This document shows, piece by piece, positions 1-11,211 of a DNA stretch of 64,000 nt. The position numbers and the translations under genes were made by a program. This DNA is from Mitragyna speciosa (lineage: Eukaryota; Streptophyta; Magnoliopsida; Gentianales; Rubiaceae). The stretch lies in the NCBI GenBank assembly GCA_024721245.1, contig CM045565.1, forward strand, positions 6,634,001 to 6,698,000, read 5' to 3'. The notes below the pieces were generated by a model. It was given only the letters and a program-made list of their open reading frames with translations, was not told the DNA's origin and searched no databases. How positions within the stretch are numbered: position 1 is the stretch's first letter; each line of letters opens with the position of its first letter.

Positions 1-2142
1 TTTTACAGCATTTTAAACAAATTGCATCAAGATCCATTTGCATTTTATACTTGTACTATTTAAATCCTACTTACAGAAATCAAAGAGATTAAAAAAATAA
101 GCAAACACCTAATTCAAGTCAAGTCACATTGTATATCAACAACAACTAATGTGAAGTCACTTGCTCTTGCTCCTAGAAAGTCACTTATTAGGCAGCATGG
201 CATTTTAGAAACACCATTAGGAGTTTCTTATTTCATGAATTAAGCTCTCTAATGTAGACACTATAGAGTGGGAAGAATAGCATTAAGGTGAGGAAAATAA
301 GTGAAATAACAATAGCACACCTGACTGGCATATCTAGGCACAAAAAATAGGAGCAAAAAAATTTAGTTAGGAACAAAAATAGCATAAGTTGTTGGAAAGG
401 CAGCACATGCACGACACAAAGAACATTTCATGGGCCAGTAAATGACAAACCTGAAATTATAAGTGCTATGGAAAGCTTTTCGAACAAAAGAAGCAAGTCA
501 AGCCTGCAAACCAGTTAAACACAACTTATTAACAAATTTACAGTTAAACACATAAACGGATAGCAGGAGATAAAGTAGTTGAAAAACAAAGATGACGAAC
601 AACAATGGTACACATGAAAGAATAAAAAAAAATCAAAGAAGAAACCAAATCTTTATTTCTTTTTTAGAAAATCAGTATCAACGAAATTAAGGTCATTTTA
701 AAGTTAAAGGCTAACTTGTGAACATAAATGAAGAATTGTCACTAAATTCAGAATGCCTGACAAAAATTATTGAAGAAACAATATAGTTCGATTGTTAAAA
801 ATGTTCTAATTTCATGTCTTAGTTTAAGTAAAGCATAGCACGCAAGGAGCTAGATAACAAAAGCAAACTCAAACGAATGGAAGGCAAATATTTTTCTTGC
901 AAGAAAATGATATTCTTTAGGATGATGAAGTGATGTTTAAATAGCAAGCAAACATTAATAACGTCAATGGTATGCCACAAAGTAAAAGGGGAAAAGAAAT
1001 ATGTAGAATATAGGGTTAAGTAGTAACTCCAAATAATTGGATTAGAACTTACCTCCAGGAACATTGTAGTCCAACTTCTGCAAGAGAAATTAAGATAAAA
1101 ACAAAGAAATACGAATACTCAAAAAAGCATATTTTCCGAATATAGCAAAGCAAGATACGTAAAAATTGATTCTTGCTATATTTTGATATTTAACTAGAAA
1201 AGGAAAAGGAAAAGGAGGAATGGAAGGATAGTTCATAGATAATTCTCAACAACTCCCAAGAAGGAATTATTATGAAGCTTCTGAAAAAAGCATAATGAAA
1301 GAGGAGTCGCATAAAGCTAAGTGACAATAACAAAAATTAGTAAAGTATCTTGGCACATGCAATAATTGGAATCTACATGCTAGTGGGGGGCAACAACACT
1401 TAAAATTTTAGGGGAGATTTATTTTGCAGCACCTAAAGTACAAATCAATGCTCTCCCAAATCATTGTTACAACTTTCTAGAAAGTCAGCATCCGAAAGTA
1501 AGGACTCCTATTATCCTTAAAGCATGAACAAGATATCTCAAGAAGGAAATAAATATATTGATGGAGAAAGCAATCGAGATCACTAACAAAGACCCATTCC
1601 CCTTCTTAACATGTGGTGGGACCCGATCACCAGGATAAAGCATTAACAATAAAAAAATGTATGCTATGCAGTTTCTATTACGCAAACATATTAAAGCCAT
1701 ACTTGGACGGTTGGTCCGCCATCTTCAAATTCTTTTTTACCTCAATTAAATATTGGACGGTTCATGAGAATTGTCTAGATAGCATAGAATTATATTTTTG
1801 GCTCAAGAAATGCCAAATAATTCCAAAATATAAAAATATTTATAGCTTGTTTATATGATTACTTAATAAAATATGGATAGTTTATCTACCACAGAATCTT
1901 GATAAAATACTAAAGCAAAATAATCTAACATATCATTAGACTTAAACACTCACTCCAGTACCACTCTGCAGTATTGCAAACACATTGATCAACATGCAAC
2001 CTAGCTCTCCCTTTTTTGGGAAAAAATAACATATAACCAGCAAAAGCAATGATTTCACAATGAGAGTGTGCCAACAAAATAGGCCCAAGCAACTAAAATT
2101 CCATCTCTTGTTTTCCGTTGGAACATTAACTCATTCTAGGTT
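1..2142. other. AT-rich sequence without a recognised intact gene
   Basis: This stretch is A/T-rich with oligo-A and oligo-T tracts, looking like intron or intergenic DNA. Apart from the 25-nt exon-like match at 1053-1077 I see no coding region, terminal repeat or tandem array. Short open frames here have no family-like motifs. The part next to 2142 may hold the 3' untranslated region of the RPN9 retrocopy, since the minus strand continues without an obvious boundary. No target-site duplication or poly-A tail could be placed. Confidence 0.5.
1053..1077 (-). pseudogene. possible isolated exon of farnesyl diphosphate synthase
   Basis: On the minus strand a 25-nt segment lies between a good acceptor (polypyrimidine then TTGCAG) and a canonical donor (GTAAGT). 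It encodes K-LDYNVPG plus a split G codon. Plant farnesyl diphosphate synthases carry the conserved N-terminal stretch MLDYNVPGGKLNRG, and I recall a short early exon around it, so the match in both sequence and phase is suggestive. The usual Met is Lys here. Neither the preceding exon (PAFEFT-type sequence) nor the following one (KLNRGLSV-type) was found on the minus strand nearby. The hit is only eight residues, so a chance match is possible. It lies in the same orientation as the RPN9 and RPN11 fragments. Confidence 0.35.
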
Positions 2143-3128
2143 CTATGTTACAGAAAATTGAGGCCAAGACCTAAAATCCCGCAAAAATTTGATTTGAGGG
2201 ATCCCTAGAACTCTTGGTTACACCCAGTAAACATGTGTGTTCCATCAACTTGATCAATTATTCCCTCAATCAAATGAACAGAGAGGCTCTTCATGAGTAG
2301 ATATTCCACATCCTCTACTAAAAGTTTTGTGCGCTCAGCAATAACTTAGAGCAGCTTTGCATAATTCTTGATAGCGTACTAAATCACCACTGTTGAACTC
2401 TTCAAGGATGTGGTATAGCCACTCAACCTTTGTTCCCAAAAGACTATTAATGATTGGATATGCAAGCAGCTCCCCAAAGTTGAAAATGTTTTCTCAAAGC
2501 AATGCAGATAGTGATAAATCAAAAGCCAAATCTAGCTTAAATAATTCAGATAAAGACTCCATAGATGTAAAAGCAGATAAAGAAGTGCATTTTTGTAGAA
2601 TTCTGCAAACTCTTGGCAAGCTTTGTGGTATTGAGATGAAACCCAATAGTAGCTAGCGTAGACAGATGGATCGATGTCACTCAAGTTTTCAAGGGAACTC
2701 TTTCCCTCATCTAAAAGCTTCTTGCCGTCTTTTTGATTCCCTTGCTTGAGCTTAAATAAAGCCATCTGCATCTTGATATACAGGATAGGCTCCTCTATTC
2801 GCAACTCTCTGGTATTACGAAGCTTTTCAAACACCCCTTCAAGGAAGCTAATAGTAGCTTCTCTCTCTGAGTAATGCCTAGATACTATGACAGCAAAATG
2901 TGCAAGCTTGAGAAGACTGATTTTCGTCTCAAAATTAGTGATGAAATTATGGTATAACTATATCAAATTATCACTAGCCTGAAAGACGGCAAAAGCGACA
3001 AACTGTTCGAGCTTTTGAGTAAGCTGATGCCAGAGCTTGCACCGGTACAGATCTGCGAGGGAGTTGTACCAATTGGAAAGCTTGAGGTGGGCATTCCGAA
3101 GAGTCTCCAGGTACTGTACTGCTACCAT
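2143..3128 (-). pseudogene. RPN9: intronless decayed copy of 26S proteasome lid subunit RPN9 (PSMD13)
   Basis: RPN9 is a PCI-domain subunit of the 26S proteasome lid. The minus strand reads continuously from an ATG at 3128 (VAVQYLETLRNAHLKL, SLADLYRCKLWHQLTQKLEQ), through FETKISLLKLAHFAV, EEPILYIKMQMALFKLKQG and DIDPSVYASYYWVSSQYHK, to FNFGELLAYPIINSLLG, VEWLYHILEEFNSGDLV and the C-terminal MKSLSVHLIEGIIDQV. No intron interrupts this although plant RPN9 genes are split, so it looks like a processed (retro)copy. It is dead: there is an in-frame TAG near 2959, a frameshift just after ALLYL (near 2555), a further stop after LSLSALL, a missing block of roughly 45-50 codons between the YQELCK and AERTKL regions, and stops near the C-terminus. 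A 5' leader upstream of the ATG seems to be retained. No poly-A tail or target duplication was found. Confidence 0.85.
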
Positions 3129-3396
3129 GGCTGACTACTGCTGGACGAAACGATGCCGTTGAAGGAGGAAAACGAGAGAGAGGAATGGGAGTTTTTGCTT
3201 ATTGTTCTTTTTTAACTTAGCTCTCCCTAACTAATCATTTAATCAGTCAACTAAGCATCAACAAGACCCTAATTACCAAATTAATTCAAGTCAAATCAAT
3301 AAATACAAAGCTTATCACCAGATTAATTCCAATCAAATCAACAAATAAACAACTTATATAGGATAGAGAAAACCATAGACCCTAGAAATTGTTTAC

Positions 3397-3527
3397 CTTG
3401 TTTGAGCATCTTGAGAAGGGCAAAACGGGGAGATATCGACTTGCTCTGATGCTAGAGTTGGAGAGTTCGGCGGAGGGTGGCCTAAGGACCCGACGGTGCA
3501 GGCAAAGATTCTCTGCAATCTTTCCAT
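3397..3527 (-). pseudogene. RPN11: first coding exon of 26S proteasome subunit RPN11 (PSMD14), frameshifted and isolated
   Basis: RPN11 is the JAMM deubiquitinase of the proteasome lid. The minus strand from the ATG at 3527 reads MERLQRIF, then SLGHPPPNSPTLASEQVDIS, matching the known plant RPN11 N-terminus. The expected ALLKMLK(H/Q)G follows in another frame, so one extra base lies near 3425. The segment ends in a canonical donor (CAAG followed by GTAAAC at 3396). The exon length of 131 nt agrees with the usual exon plus one base. No later RPN11 exon, including the one with the JAMM HSHPGFGCWLS motif, was found on the minus strand down to position 1. It is therefore a captured or stranded fragment, lying 270 bp upstream of the RPN9 copy in the same orientation. 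Confidence 0.65.
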
Positions 3528-4528
3528 TGTCGAGTTTTTGGGCTAGCTTTCTAAAGATTTGACGAATGAGGATTTTGTGCTTGATCACTTTGGACGCAAG
3601 ATTAGTCCTATAAGGTGAAAGGAGCTTAGATCAAAGAAACCAGTGAAGAAAAGGTTAGAAAAGGCTTGGTTTTATTTTTTGGAAAGAGCTACAGAAGAAT
3701 CGAGGAACAGAGAAGGGGGAAGGAGGGAATTAAGACATTTGAACTTTGGGAAAGGGGGGGAAGTAGGGAATTTTGGTGCAAATTTGGTAAGGCATAAGGA
3801 GGGAAATTATGATTTTCTCACAAAATGATTCATTACTTACAAAAAAAATAGAAATATAGAATATAATAGTTCAAATTTTTGTAACTTTTTATAACATAGA
3901 GAAATTTTTTATGACACAAAAAATTAATTTAATTTAAAAATTTTATATTTTGAAAGTTTAACTAGAACAACAAATGATTTGATTGAAAATCAAAGTCGAT
4001 TTTGTGAGAATTAGATGAGGCCAAATAAATAGAATAATAGATTAATGTAATCCTCAAACTGGCTAGTACTATTGCATCAACTCATATAATTTAATAAATT
4101 TCGGTAAGCTGGTAGTTTTTCTCTATGTAACTGTCAACAAAATTTTTTTCAATAAATTCTATTTTACTTAAAAATAAAGCTGCCCACTACCATATATTTA
4201 ATAGAATATTAAAGACTAACTTTGCATATCTAATTAAGCTTATTTTTATAATTAGTAGTTAGTTATTATTGAGGCCAAAACTAGTATAGTTAAATACTTT
4301 GGTAATTCATTAAAAAAACATATCTATCGTGATAAATGTTCCACCTATCCTCACATGTTTAAATATTATGGTAAATGTTCTAGTTTAACATTTAAAATTT
4401 TTTCAATTAAAAAATATAAAATAACTTTATATTGTTAATTTTATTCCTGTAACATTCAATAATCAATGCGTCAATAAAGTCATAAAATAATTGTAATGAC
4501 TGTCATCATAGGGTGCCATAATTTGTGT
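3528..4528. other. AT-rich intergenic sequence
   Basis: The part next to 3527 may include the 5' leader of the RPN11 fragment; its minus strand is C/T-rich with TTTTCTTC tracts. From about 3830 onward the sequence is simply AT-rich with oligo-A and oligo-T runs. No gene or clear repeat boundary was seen. Confidence 0.4.
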
Positions 4529-4543
4529 TTTTTTCTTGTAGTG
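4529..4543 (+). repeat. isolated CACTA-type right terminus
   Basis: The end sequence TTTTTTCTTGTAGTG is the reverse complement of the CACTACAAGAAAA terminal repeat found on the large element at 12444-34179 and at 6995. The 100 bp before it includes a gggtgccataat motif shared with the repeats at 5050-5290. No TGACGACA subterminal array precedes it and no matching left end was found, so it may be a relic of a nested or deleted element. Confidence 0.4.
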
Positions 4544-4839
4544 GGAGTGGAGAAGCTGAATGTCAAATTGGAGCGGAGAAGATAAGCTGTTTAAGAGCAG
4601 AGTAGATTAAGAAGACTTGAGGTGGACAAAGAGAGGAGAGGAAATCTATCTGAAACTTGGCCAAGTGTTGTGCGTGTTTTGTTTGAGTGTTTGCCCAAAT
4701 GGCATCATTCTCTAAAAATCCTTTTACATACAAGTTACAGTTTGACAATACTGTTCATTAACGATAAACAATTCATTAATGATAAACAGTGTCACTATTA
4801 TAATTAATAACAGCTTTTAAGTCATGCAAAATGTTAGGA

Positions 4840-6065
4840 TTACAATTAATTTCGTATTAAATTCTAATGTTAGTTACGGTCATTTTTAGATTATGCTAAA
4901 TTGTTAATTTTTTACGTGTTGTCAAGGGAACTAAGTAGGAAATCTATGAAATATTTTTACGTTTATAGCAAATTATTATCTAAGTTTAGAAAAATTATAA
5001 AACATGTATACATAATTTGCTACATTACCATCCGTTTTCCCTTAATAAAAAAATGGGGTCTAAATTGCAAAGCATAGGGTGCTTAGTAGAATTATTGAAA
5101 TTGGTTTATCGAACATGTGATTAAATTGCAAAAGATAGGGTACCATAATAGAGTTAATGAAATTGGTTTATTACACATGGAGTTGCAAAAGAAAGGGTGC
5201 CATAATAGAATTAATAAAATTGGTTTATCACAGATGGGGCTAAATTGCAAAATTTAGGGTGGCATAGTAGAATTAATGAATATGTCCTTAAGACAGTGAC
5301 GACTAATTGTTGTCACTGCCTTAGACTTTCAGTGATAACATTACAAGTAGTCACTGTATGCCTCATTTTAGTGACAACATTTTCCTAAGTTGTCACAAAG
5401 CCAATTCTTCGCACATGCATGCCACCCATTTTGTGACGACTAATCCCAAGTTGTCACTAATGACAAGTCTACATGAGATCATCTGTGACGACATCAAAAG
5501 TCATCACTGAAGTGTATCAACTGTGACAAGTTTTTTGTTGTCACTGAATTGCATTTTAACAATAAAGTAATCCGTATTTCAAAGTATTAATTCAAATTAC
5601 AATTTTAAGAGAGAAAAGAGAATAGATCGAAAAGAGAAAGTTTATGAGGGAAATTATGCTACTTATTAATTCATTACTGTCATTTTCAAATTATGCTACT
5701 TATTAATTCTTATGTGTTAATAAGAGAACTAAATAGGATATCTATGAATTTTTTTACATTTATAGCAAATTATTATCTAAGCTTGGAAAAATTAAAAATC
5801 ATGTATACATATTTTGTTACGTTACTTTTTGCTTTTTTGCTAATTAAAAAAATAGGGGTTAAATTGCAAATCATAGGATGCCGTAGTAGAATTAATGAAA
5901 TTAATTTACCACACATGGGGCTAAATATCAAAAGATAGAATGTCAAAGTAAAGTTAATGAAATTGGTTTATCACATATGGGGCTAAATTGCAAAACATAG
6001 TGTATTATAATAGAATTAATGAAATTGGTGATTCGCATAATGGAATTAATGAACATGTCCTTTAG
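4840..6065 (+). repeat. tandem segmental duplication, period about 0.8 kb, with inner short repeats
   Basis: The segment at about 4843-5290 is repeated at about 5655-6060. Both contain a block ending in catgtatacata, then several copies of an approximately 75-80-bp unit with the motifs gctaaattgcaaaa, agggtgccataatag and gaattaatgaaattggttta, and then aa(t/c)atgtcctt followed by agacagtgac. The copies are clearly related but diverged. Both run into TGACGAC-type CACTA subterminal repeats, so the whole 0.8-kb module was duplicated inside the element. Confidence 0.7.
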
Positions 6066-6995
6066 ACAGTGACTACAAATTGTGATCACTAATAATTGGT
6101 CTGCCTGGACTTTTCTGTGACAACACACAAATGTCGTCACTGAAGTAAATCAATTGTGATGACCAATATATGTTGTCACTAATATCTAATCTACTCAAGT
6201 TCATCTGTGACAACATCAAATGTCGTCACTGAAGTGAGTGGACAGTGATAATAATTCATATTGTCACTAATCACTAGTCTACTTGTACTCGTTTGTGACA
6301 ACATGAATGTCGACACTGAAGTGAACCAACTATGACGACCAATTCTTGCTGTCACTAATATCGAGTGTACTGGAGCTCATCTGTGACAACATCCAATGTC
6401 ATCACTGAAGTGAGTCAAAAGTGACAAGAATTCATCTTGTCACAAATATCAGTATACTTGAACTCATTTGTGATGACAAAAATGTCGTCACTGATGTGTA
6501 TCAATTGTGACGACCAATCCATGTTGTCATTAATATCGAGTCTTGTTAAGCTCATCTGTGACGACATCCGATGTGGTCACAGAAGTGAGTCAACAGTGAC
6601 AAGAATTCATGTTGTCACTAATGACTAATCTACTTGGACTCATCTGTGACAACACGAATGTCGTCACAGAAGTGAATCAATTGTGATGACCGATCTATGT
6701 TGTCACTAATAGCGAGTATTGTTATGCTCATCTGTGACGACATCAGATGTCGTCACTGAAAGTCTCATTTTAGTGACAACATTTTTTTAGGTTGTCACAA
6801 AGCTAATTTCTTGCCATACAACCACTTGCGCGCCACACTATTTTGTGACGACTAATCACAGGTTGTCACTAATGATGAGTGTTTGTGAGGTAATCTATGA
6901 CGACATCAAAAGTAGTCACTGACGTATGTCAACTGTGACAAAAATTTTTGTTGTCACTGAGAATGTTGTCACAAAAAGCCATTTTTCTTGTAGTG
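5296..6995 (+). mobile_element. right part of a CACTA-type element: subterminal repeat array plus terminus
   Basis: Dozens of short motifs of the type gtgacgac, gtgacaac, gttgtcac and gtcgtcac, alternating in both orientations, fill this stretch, interrupted by the duplicated block at 5655-6060. The array ends at 6995 with CATTTTTCTTGTAGTG, the CACTA terminal repeat. The same motif vocabulary occurs in the arrays of the big element at 12444-34179, so the two probably answer to the same DNA-binding protein (inference). No transposase gene is present. The sequence directly after 6995 is a copia reverse-transcriptase gene entered in mid-domain, so the element probably inserted there. Its left end and a target duplication were not found. 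Confidence 0.75.
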
Positions 6996-8944
6996 AAATC
7001 AACACTTACTCTAATGGGTCTGTTGAACACTATAAGGCTCATCTTGTATCCAAACAATACAATCAAGAGTATGTCATTAATTATAAAGAGACATTTGCTC
7101 CTATTACTTGGCTTAACACAGTTTGTATTATGAGGAAACTTTTGCTCCTGTTACTTGTCTTACCACAGTTTGTACTCTTCTAATTATAGCAGTTGTCCTC
7201 ATCATCCTCACAAGGTTTATCATGTACGATGTGCTCTTTATGTACTGAAGTTGGTGCCGTAAGTAGGGGTGTGCAAATTCGGTAAATACCGAATTACCGA
7301 CCGAATTCGAATTGAATTCGGTAAATCGAATTCGGTAATTCGGTAATTCGGTCGGTAATTCGGAAAATCCGAAAAAAATAAAATCGAATTCGGTCGGTAT
7401 TCGAAAATAAAAGTCTAATTCGGTAATACCGAATTTACCGAATTCAATTCGGTAATTCGAATTCGGTAATTCGGTATATATATACCGAATTCGAATTACC
7501 GAATTTAGCATTAATTGGGCTAATAATTTGATAGTGGGCTTAGTTATTTAATCATTGGGTTGGGCCATTATTTCTTTAAGCCCATTATTTCCTCCTTAAG
7601 CCTATTATTTTTTAATTTTTTAATTTTAAATTTCTTATTTTTTTAATTTTTAATTTTTAAATTTTTTAAAATTTTTATTTTTATTTTTTTTATTTTTTGA
7701 ATTCGGTTACCAAATTAATATACCGATTTACCGAATTGAATTCGAAATCGAATTCGGTTCGGTATTAAGTGAATTCGAAATCGAATTCGGTCGGTAAATT
7801 TGAAAAAAAAAATACCGAATTGACCGATTTCAAGTTACCGAATTACCGAATTACCGACCGATTCTCACCCCTAGCCGTAAGCTTGCTTTGCCAAGTTTAG
7901 TTTTGCTCTCACTAGTTTAGGGTTCTCTTTCAGTCCTCGTGACTTAGCTCTTTTCATTCGTCATACAGATAGTGGAAACATTTTACTCCTCAATGTAGAT
8001 GATATGGTTATCTGTTGATATTCAATATCTCAAGATCTCTCCCAATCAACAATTTGAAATGAAAGATCTTGGTTCCTTGAGTTATTTTTTCGGTCTCAAG
8101 GTCTCTTCAGATTATACTAGTGATTATTTATCCCAAGCAAAATACGCATCCAATCTTCTGGCTCGTGTTGGCCTAACTAACAACGAGACTGCTTTGTACC
8201 AATTGAACCTAACACTCATCTTACTTCTTTTAAGGTTAAATTATTGGATGATCCTACAGTTTATCGTAATTGGTTGAAATTTTTGTCTACCTAACTGTCG
8301 TGTGTCCTGATATTACCTATACTGTCTATATAGTCAATTAGTTCATGAGTGCACCTTAGTCCATGCGTAACATTGCAGTCCTTTGTAGTTTCCACTATGT
8401 CAAGGATACATTGTTCCATAAACTTTATTTCTCTTCATCCTCTTCACTTGAGTTGTGAGCTTATTTTGATGTTGATTGGGCTGGGGATCCTACTGATCGA
8501 CGTTCTACTACTCGTTTTTGCTTCTTCCTGGGCATATATTTAATATCTTGGTGAAGCAAGAAACATACTTTTACTGCTCGATTCAACTCTTAAGCTAAGT
8601 GCTGTGCCTTAGTTGATAGAGCACAATAATTAGTTTGACTTTGATGGTTACTGGCAAATTTTGGAGTTCCTCATTCTTATCCGACTACACTGTATTATGA
8701 CAAAGACAATGCTATTTAGATTGCACACAATGATGTTTTTCATAAACGTACCACGCACATTGTGATCGATTGTCATTTTGCAAGTCAGCATGTTGTTCGT
8801 GGCATCCTTTGTCTCTTATATGTTCCTTCCATGGACCAAATAGCTGATGTTTTTACTAAAGCACTTTCTCCTGGTCGCTTTTGAGATCTCATTTCCAAAC
8901 TTCAGAGGGTTTCTCTACAATCACCTTAAGTTTGAGAGAGGGGG
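6996..8944 (+). pseudogene. 3' half of a degenerate Ty1/copia polyprotein (reverse transcriptase and RNase H)
   Basis: Three-frame reading gives copia landmarks in order: SNGSVEHYKAHLVSKQYNQE and KETFAPIT at the start of the reverse-transcriptase domain, the remnant of the HKV-x-RALY-x-LK segment near 7220, QFEMKDLGSLSYFFGLKV and SQAKYASNLLARVGLT around 8050-8180, MSAP and DWAGDPTDRRSTT near 8350-8510, and RNase H remnants ending with MDQIADVFTKALSPGRF near 8830-8880. Numerous frameshifts and stops make it non-coding. A local duplication of about 50 bp repeats the ETFAP segment at 7090-7185. The gene is split by the hAT element at 7264-7873, and its 5' part is absent, cut off at the CACTA terminus at 6995. 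A purine tract, gagagagggggt, directly precedes the 3' LTR. Confidence 0.9.
7264..7873. mobile_element. 610-bp non-autonomous hAT element with perfect 8-bp target duplication
   Basis: The element begins TAGGGGTGTGCAAATTCGG and ends with the reverse complement of TAGGGGTGAGAATCGG. It is flanked on both sides by gccgtaag (7256-7263 and 7874-7881). Terminal TAGGGGTG and 8-bp duplications are typical of hAT elements. The interior is built largely of degenerate iterations of cggtaattcgg and its complement at both ends, with a T-rich centre at 7600-7700. It has no coding capacity. It sits within the copia reverse transcriptase, and removing it together with one copy of the duplication rejoins the copia homology. 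Confidence 0.92.
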
Positions 8945-9218
8945 TGTTAGTAAATATTATATTAATTAGTGAGATTGTGTCAACTAGCTTCAATTAGAGG
9001 TTGTGCGTATGTCAATTAATGATATTATGAATCTAATTAGGATCAATAGCATCGATTAGAACACTACCTTCTATAATAATAGTCTAGGTTCATTGATATT
9101 TAGATGTCTAAAATTCATTTTGTAAAGCCTATAAATGTAGGCTTTTGTAATCATTCCTATACACAATACAAATATATAATTTTCTCTCAATTCTCTGTTA
9201 TCAATTCTATAAAAAACA
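8945..9218 (+). repeat. 3' long terminal repeat of the degenerate copia element
   Basis: The sequence starts TGTTAGTAAATATTATATT immediately after a purine-rich tract and ends near TCTATAAAAAACA, giving TG...CA borders and a length of about 274 bp. It includes a TATAAATGTAGGC region near 9130 that could be the TATA box or transcript start of the LTR. No second LTR is in the window, so the exact borders are inferred. Confidence 0.65.
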
Positions 9219-9313
9219 TAGAATTAGTTGCATTTTAATGCTACGGAAGATTGAATATTCAGAGGCAGTTGTTTTAGAATGCAAAAATAAATATTGTGCA
9301 CCTGTATTCAAAA

Positions 9314-9638
9314 GAGTAAAAGGCACCAACGGTTTCCAAACTTATCACTAAGTGTTACATTGGTTCTCCAATTTTTAATTGTATCAATTAGGTGCACAAA
9401 CTATGTAATTTGTGTCAAATTAGTGTCACACTCTGTTTTTTGATGAAGTTCATGGCACGCGTTTTCTCCCACCGCAAGACACTTGTCCTCTCCCACTGTG
9501 AACTTCCACTGGAAAATCAAATATGACACCAATTTGATACAAATTACATAGTTTGGGTACCTAATTGACTCAATTAAAAGTTAGAGTACTAATGTGATAC
9601 TCAGTGATAAGTTTGGATACCATTAGCATTTTTTACTC
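9314..9638. mobile_element. Mutator-type MITE, 325 bp, with long terminal inverted repeats and 9-bp target duplication
   Basis: Inverted repeats of roughly 115 bp, starting GAGTAAAA at the left and ending TTTTACTC at the right, share blocks such as CCAAACTTATCACT, TCAATTAGGT and ACTATGTAATTTGT. The element is flanked by the perfect 9-bp direct repeat tattcaaaa (9305-9313 and 9639-9647). A 9-bp duplication together with long inverted repeats is the Mutator-like pattern. The loop of about 95 bp is relatively C-rich and non-coding. Confidence 0.9.
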
Positions 9639-9647
9639 TATTCAAAA

Positions 9648-10860
9648 CGGTCTACCACGCGCACCTCCTACTGTATCTAAACTATGGGCAGTTCCAAAAT
9701 TTGTTGCCGTCCTGATGGTGTATTTCTACAATCAAGATATGCTTGGTGCCTTTATTTATGAGCTCTAAGTCTATATAAGTGCTTGTAGGGATCTCAAAGC
9801 AGGAAAATAATGTACTTCTAAACCCCCCATGTTTTCACAGACTAGCATGTGTCAGTTGCTGCTTTCTCAACTGTACTTCATGTTGGCTAGAATATCACAT
9901 GTGTAATCTTCTAATAGAGCATACAGTAATTTAATTGTAAATGCACTTTGTCGTATGGTATCATTTGCATTTTCACCATCATTATCCTGTTTATTTTCAA
10001 TATTTTCTATTCCTTAAGATTTATATTTTGCTCAAATTAGCGGTACTTATCTTATGTTTCACACTGCAAAAATCAAACCATGTCTGGGCACAGGGTCAGG
10101 CCCAATCAACTAGTTGGTTAGAAATGCATGTAACATGACTCAACTTCACATATTGATAAAAATCTAACTAGTACCTGTGGCACGTGCTTCGCTCATTGGT
10201 GGAATACCTGGGGATAATTGATCTGTTGCTGGGTAAGCATCTAATATTTTTCCTATTACTCAATCTCTATTCGATGGATAGCAACAGTGTTTACACTCCT
10301 ATTCTAAATTAATGCACTACTTGATTTCATGATAATCGTATAAGGATGCAGTCTTCAGTTAGGACTGAATTGCCTATGTTTCTGCCAGCAATTGTTCCAC
10401 CGCAACATACAAGACATGTTGGCTCTATTTATTTAGTTCTGTTTCTTAGAAACAAGTTATTAAAAACTTCAAACACATTTTTCAACTAACTTTTTATTTC
10501 ACAAGCACATTTATCAAGAAAAATCTTTAAAATTGTTAGAACAATAAAACACCTCAAAAAACAACTATCCAAATTGAAACATTATATCTTTTGAAAATAT
10601 AGGTGTTAAATGGTGATATTAACACTCAAACTTTTTATTCTACATACTCTATTTCTTTTGTAGATTTACACACGAAAAAATAAAAAAAAATATGAATTGA
10701 AGTATCACAACAAACTATCGAGTGCCAATATTGGTAGCGAAAAATAAGAGTTAAATGTGCTAGCACACATAAAATGTGCATCTGCACAGAACAAAAATAT
10801 TTATCCTGAAATGGAGTCAATTTGGGAGTCTAAATTATGGCTAATATGGAGTGGGTGGCA

Positions 10861-10896
<36 letters not shown>

Positions 10897-11210
10897 GGCA
10901 TGCTCTTTTGGTTAACATATTTACTCACTACGTATGTACTAACATTCTCTATTAGCGAATGTACACATTTGTAAACGTAACTTTATAAAGCGTAATATAG
11001 ACAAGTTGTCAATGCTTTTGCTCAAGTTTAGCGTAATGTTTAATTTTGAAACGGTCTAAAACTCGAGGCACATCTCGGCTATCAAATTAAAGCAGGATAC
11101 TGTATAGTTGCACTTTATGCAATTATAAACTAAAATTTAATCAAATAAATTTATTTTTCATACATTTTCAAACTAACTAAGACTCTTGTTTCAACTTGTT
11201 ACTAAGGAGG
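9648..11210. other. intergenic sequence with an AT microsatellite
   Basis: No gene was recognised. A perfect (AT)n tract lies at about 10862-10894. Near 10155-10185 the sequence aactagtacctgtggcacgtgc resembles, in reverse, the hairpin plus CTAG end of a plant Helitron, but the matching TC end is not visible. An AT-rich stretch at about 10430-10680 looks like ordinary repeat-derived DNA. Confidence 0.4.
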
Positions 11211-11211
11211 C

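Noticed and set aside
7128..7511. 127-codon minus-strand open frame
   Set aside because: It is the shadow of the cggtaattcgg iterations of the hAT element, running across its border into copia debris.
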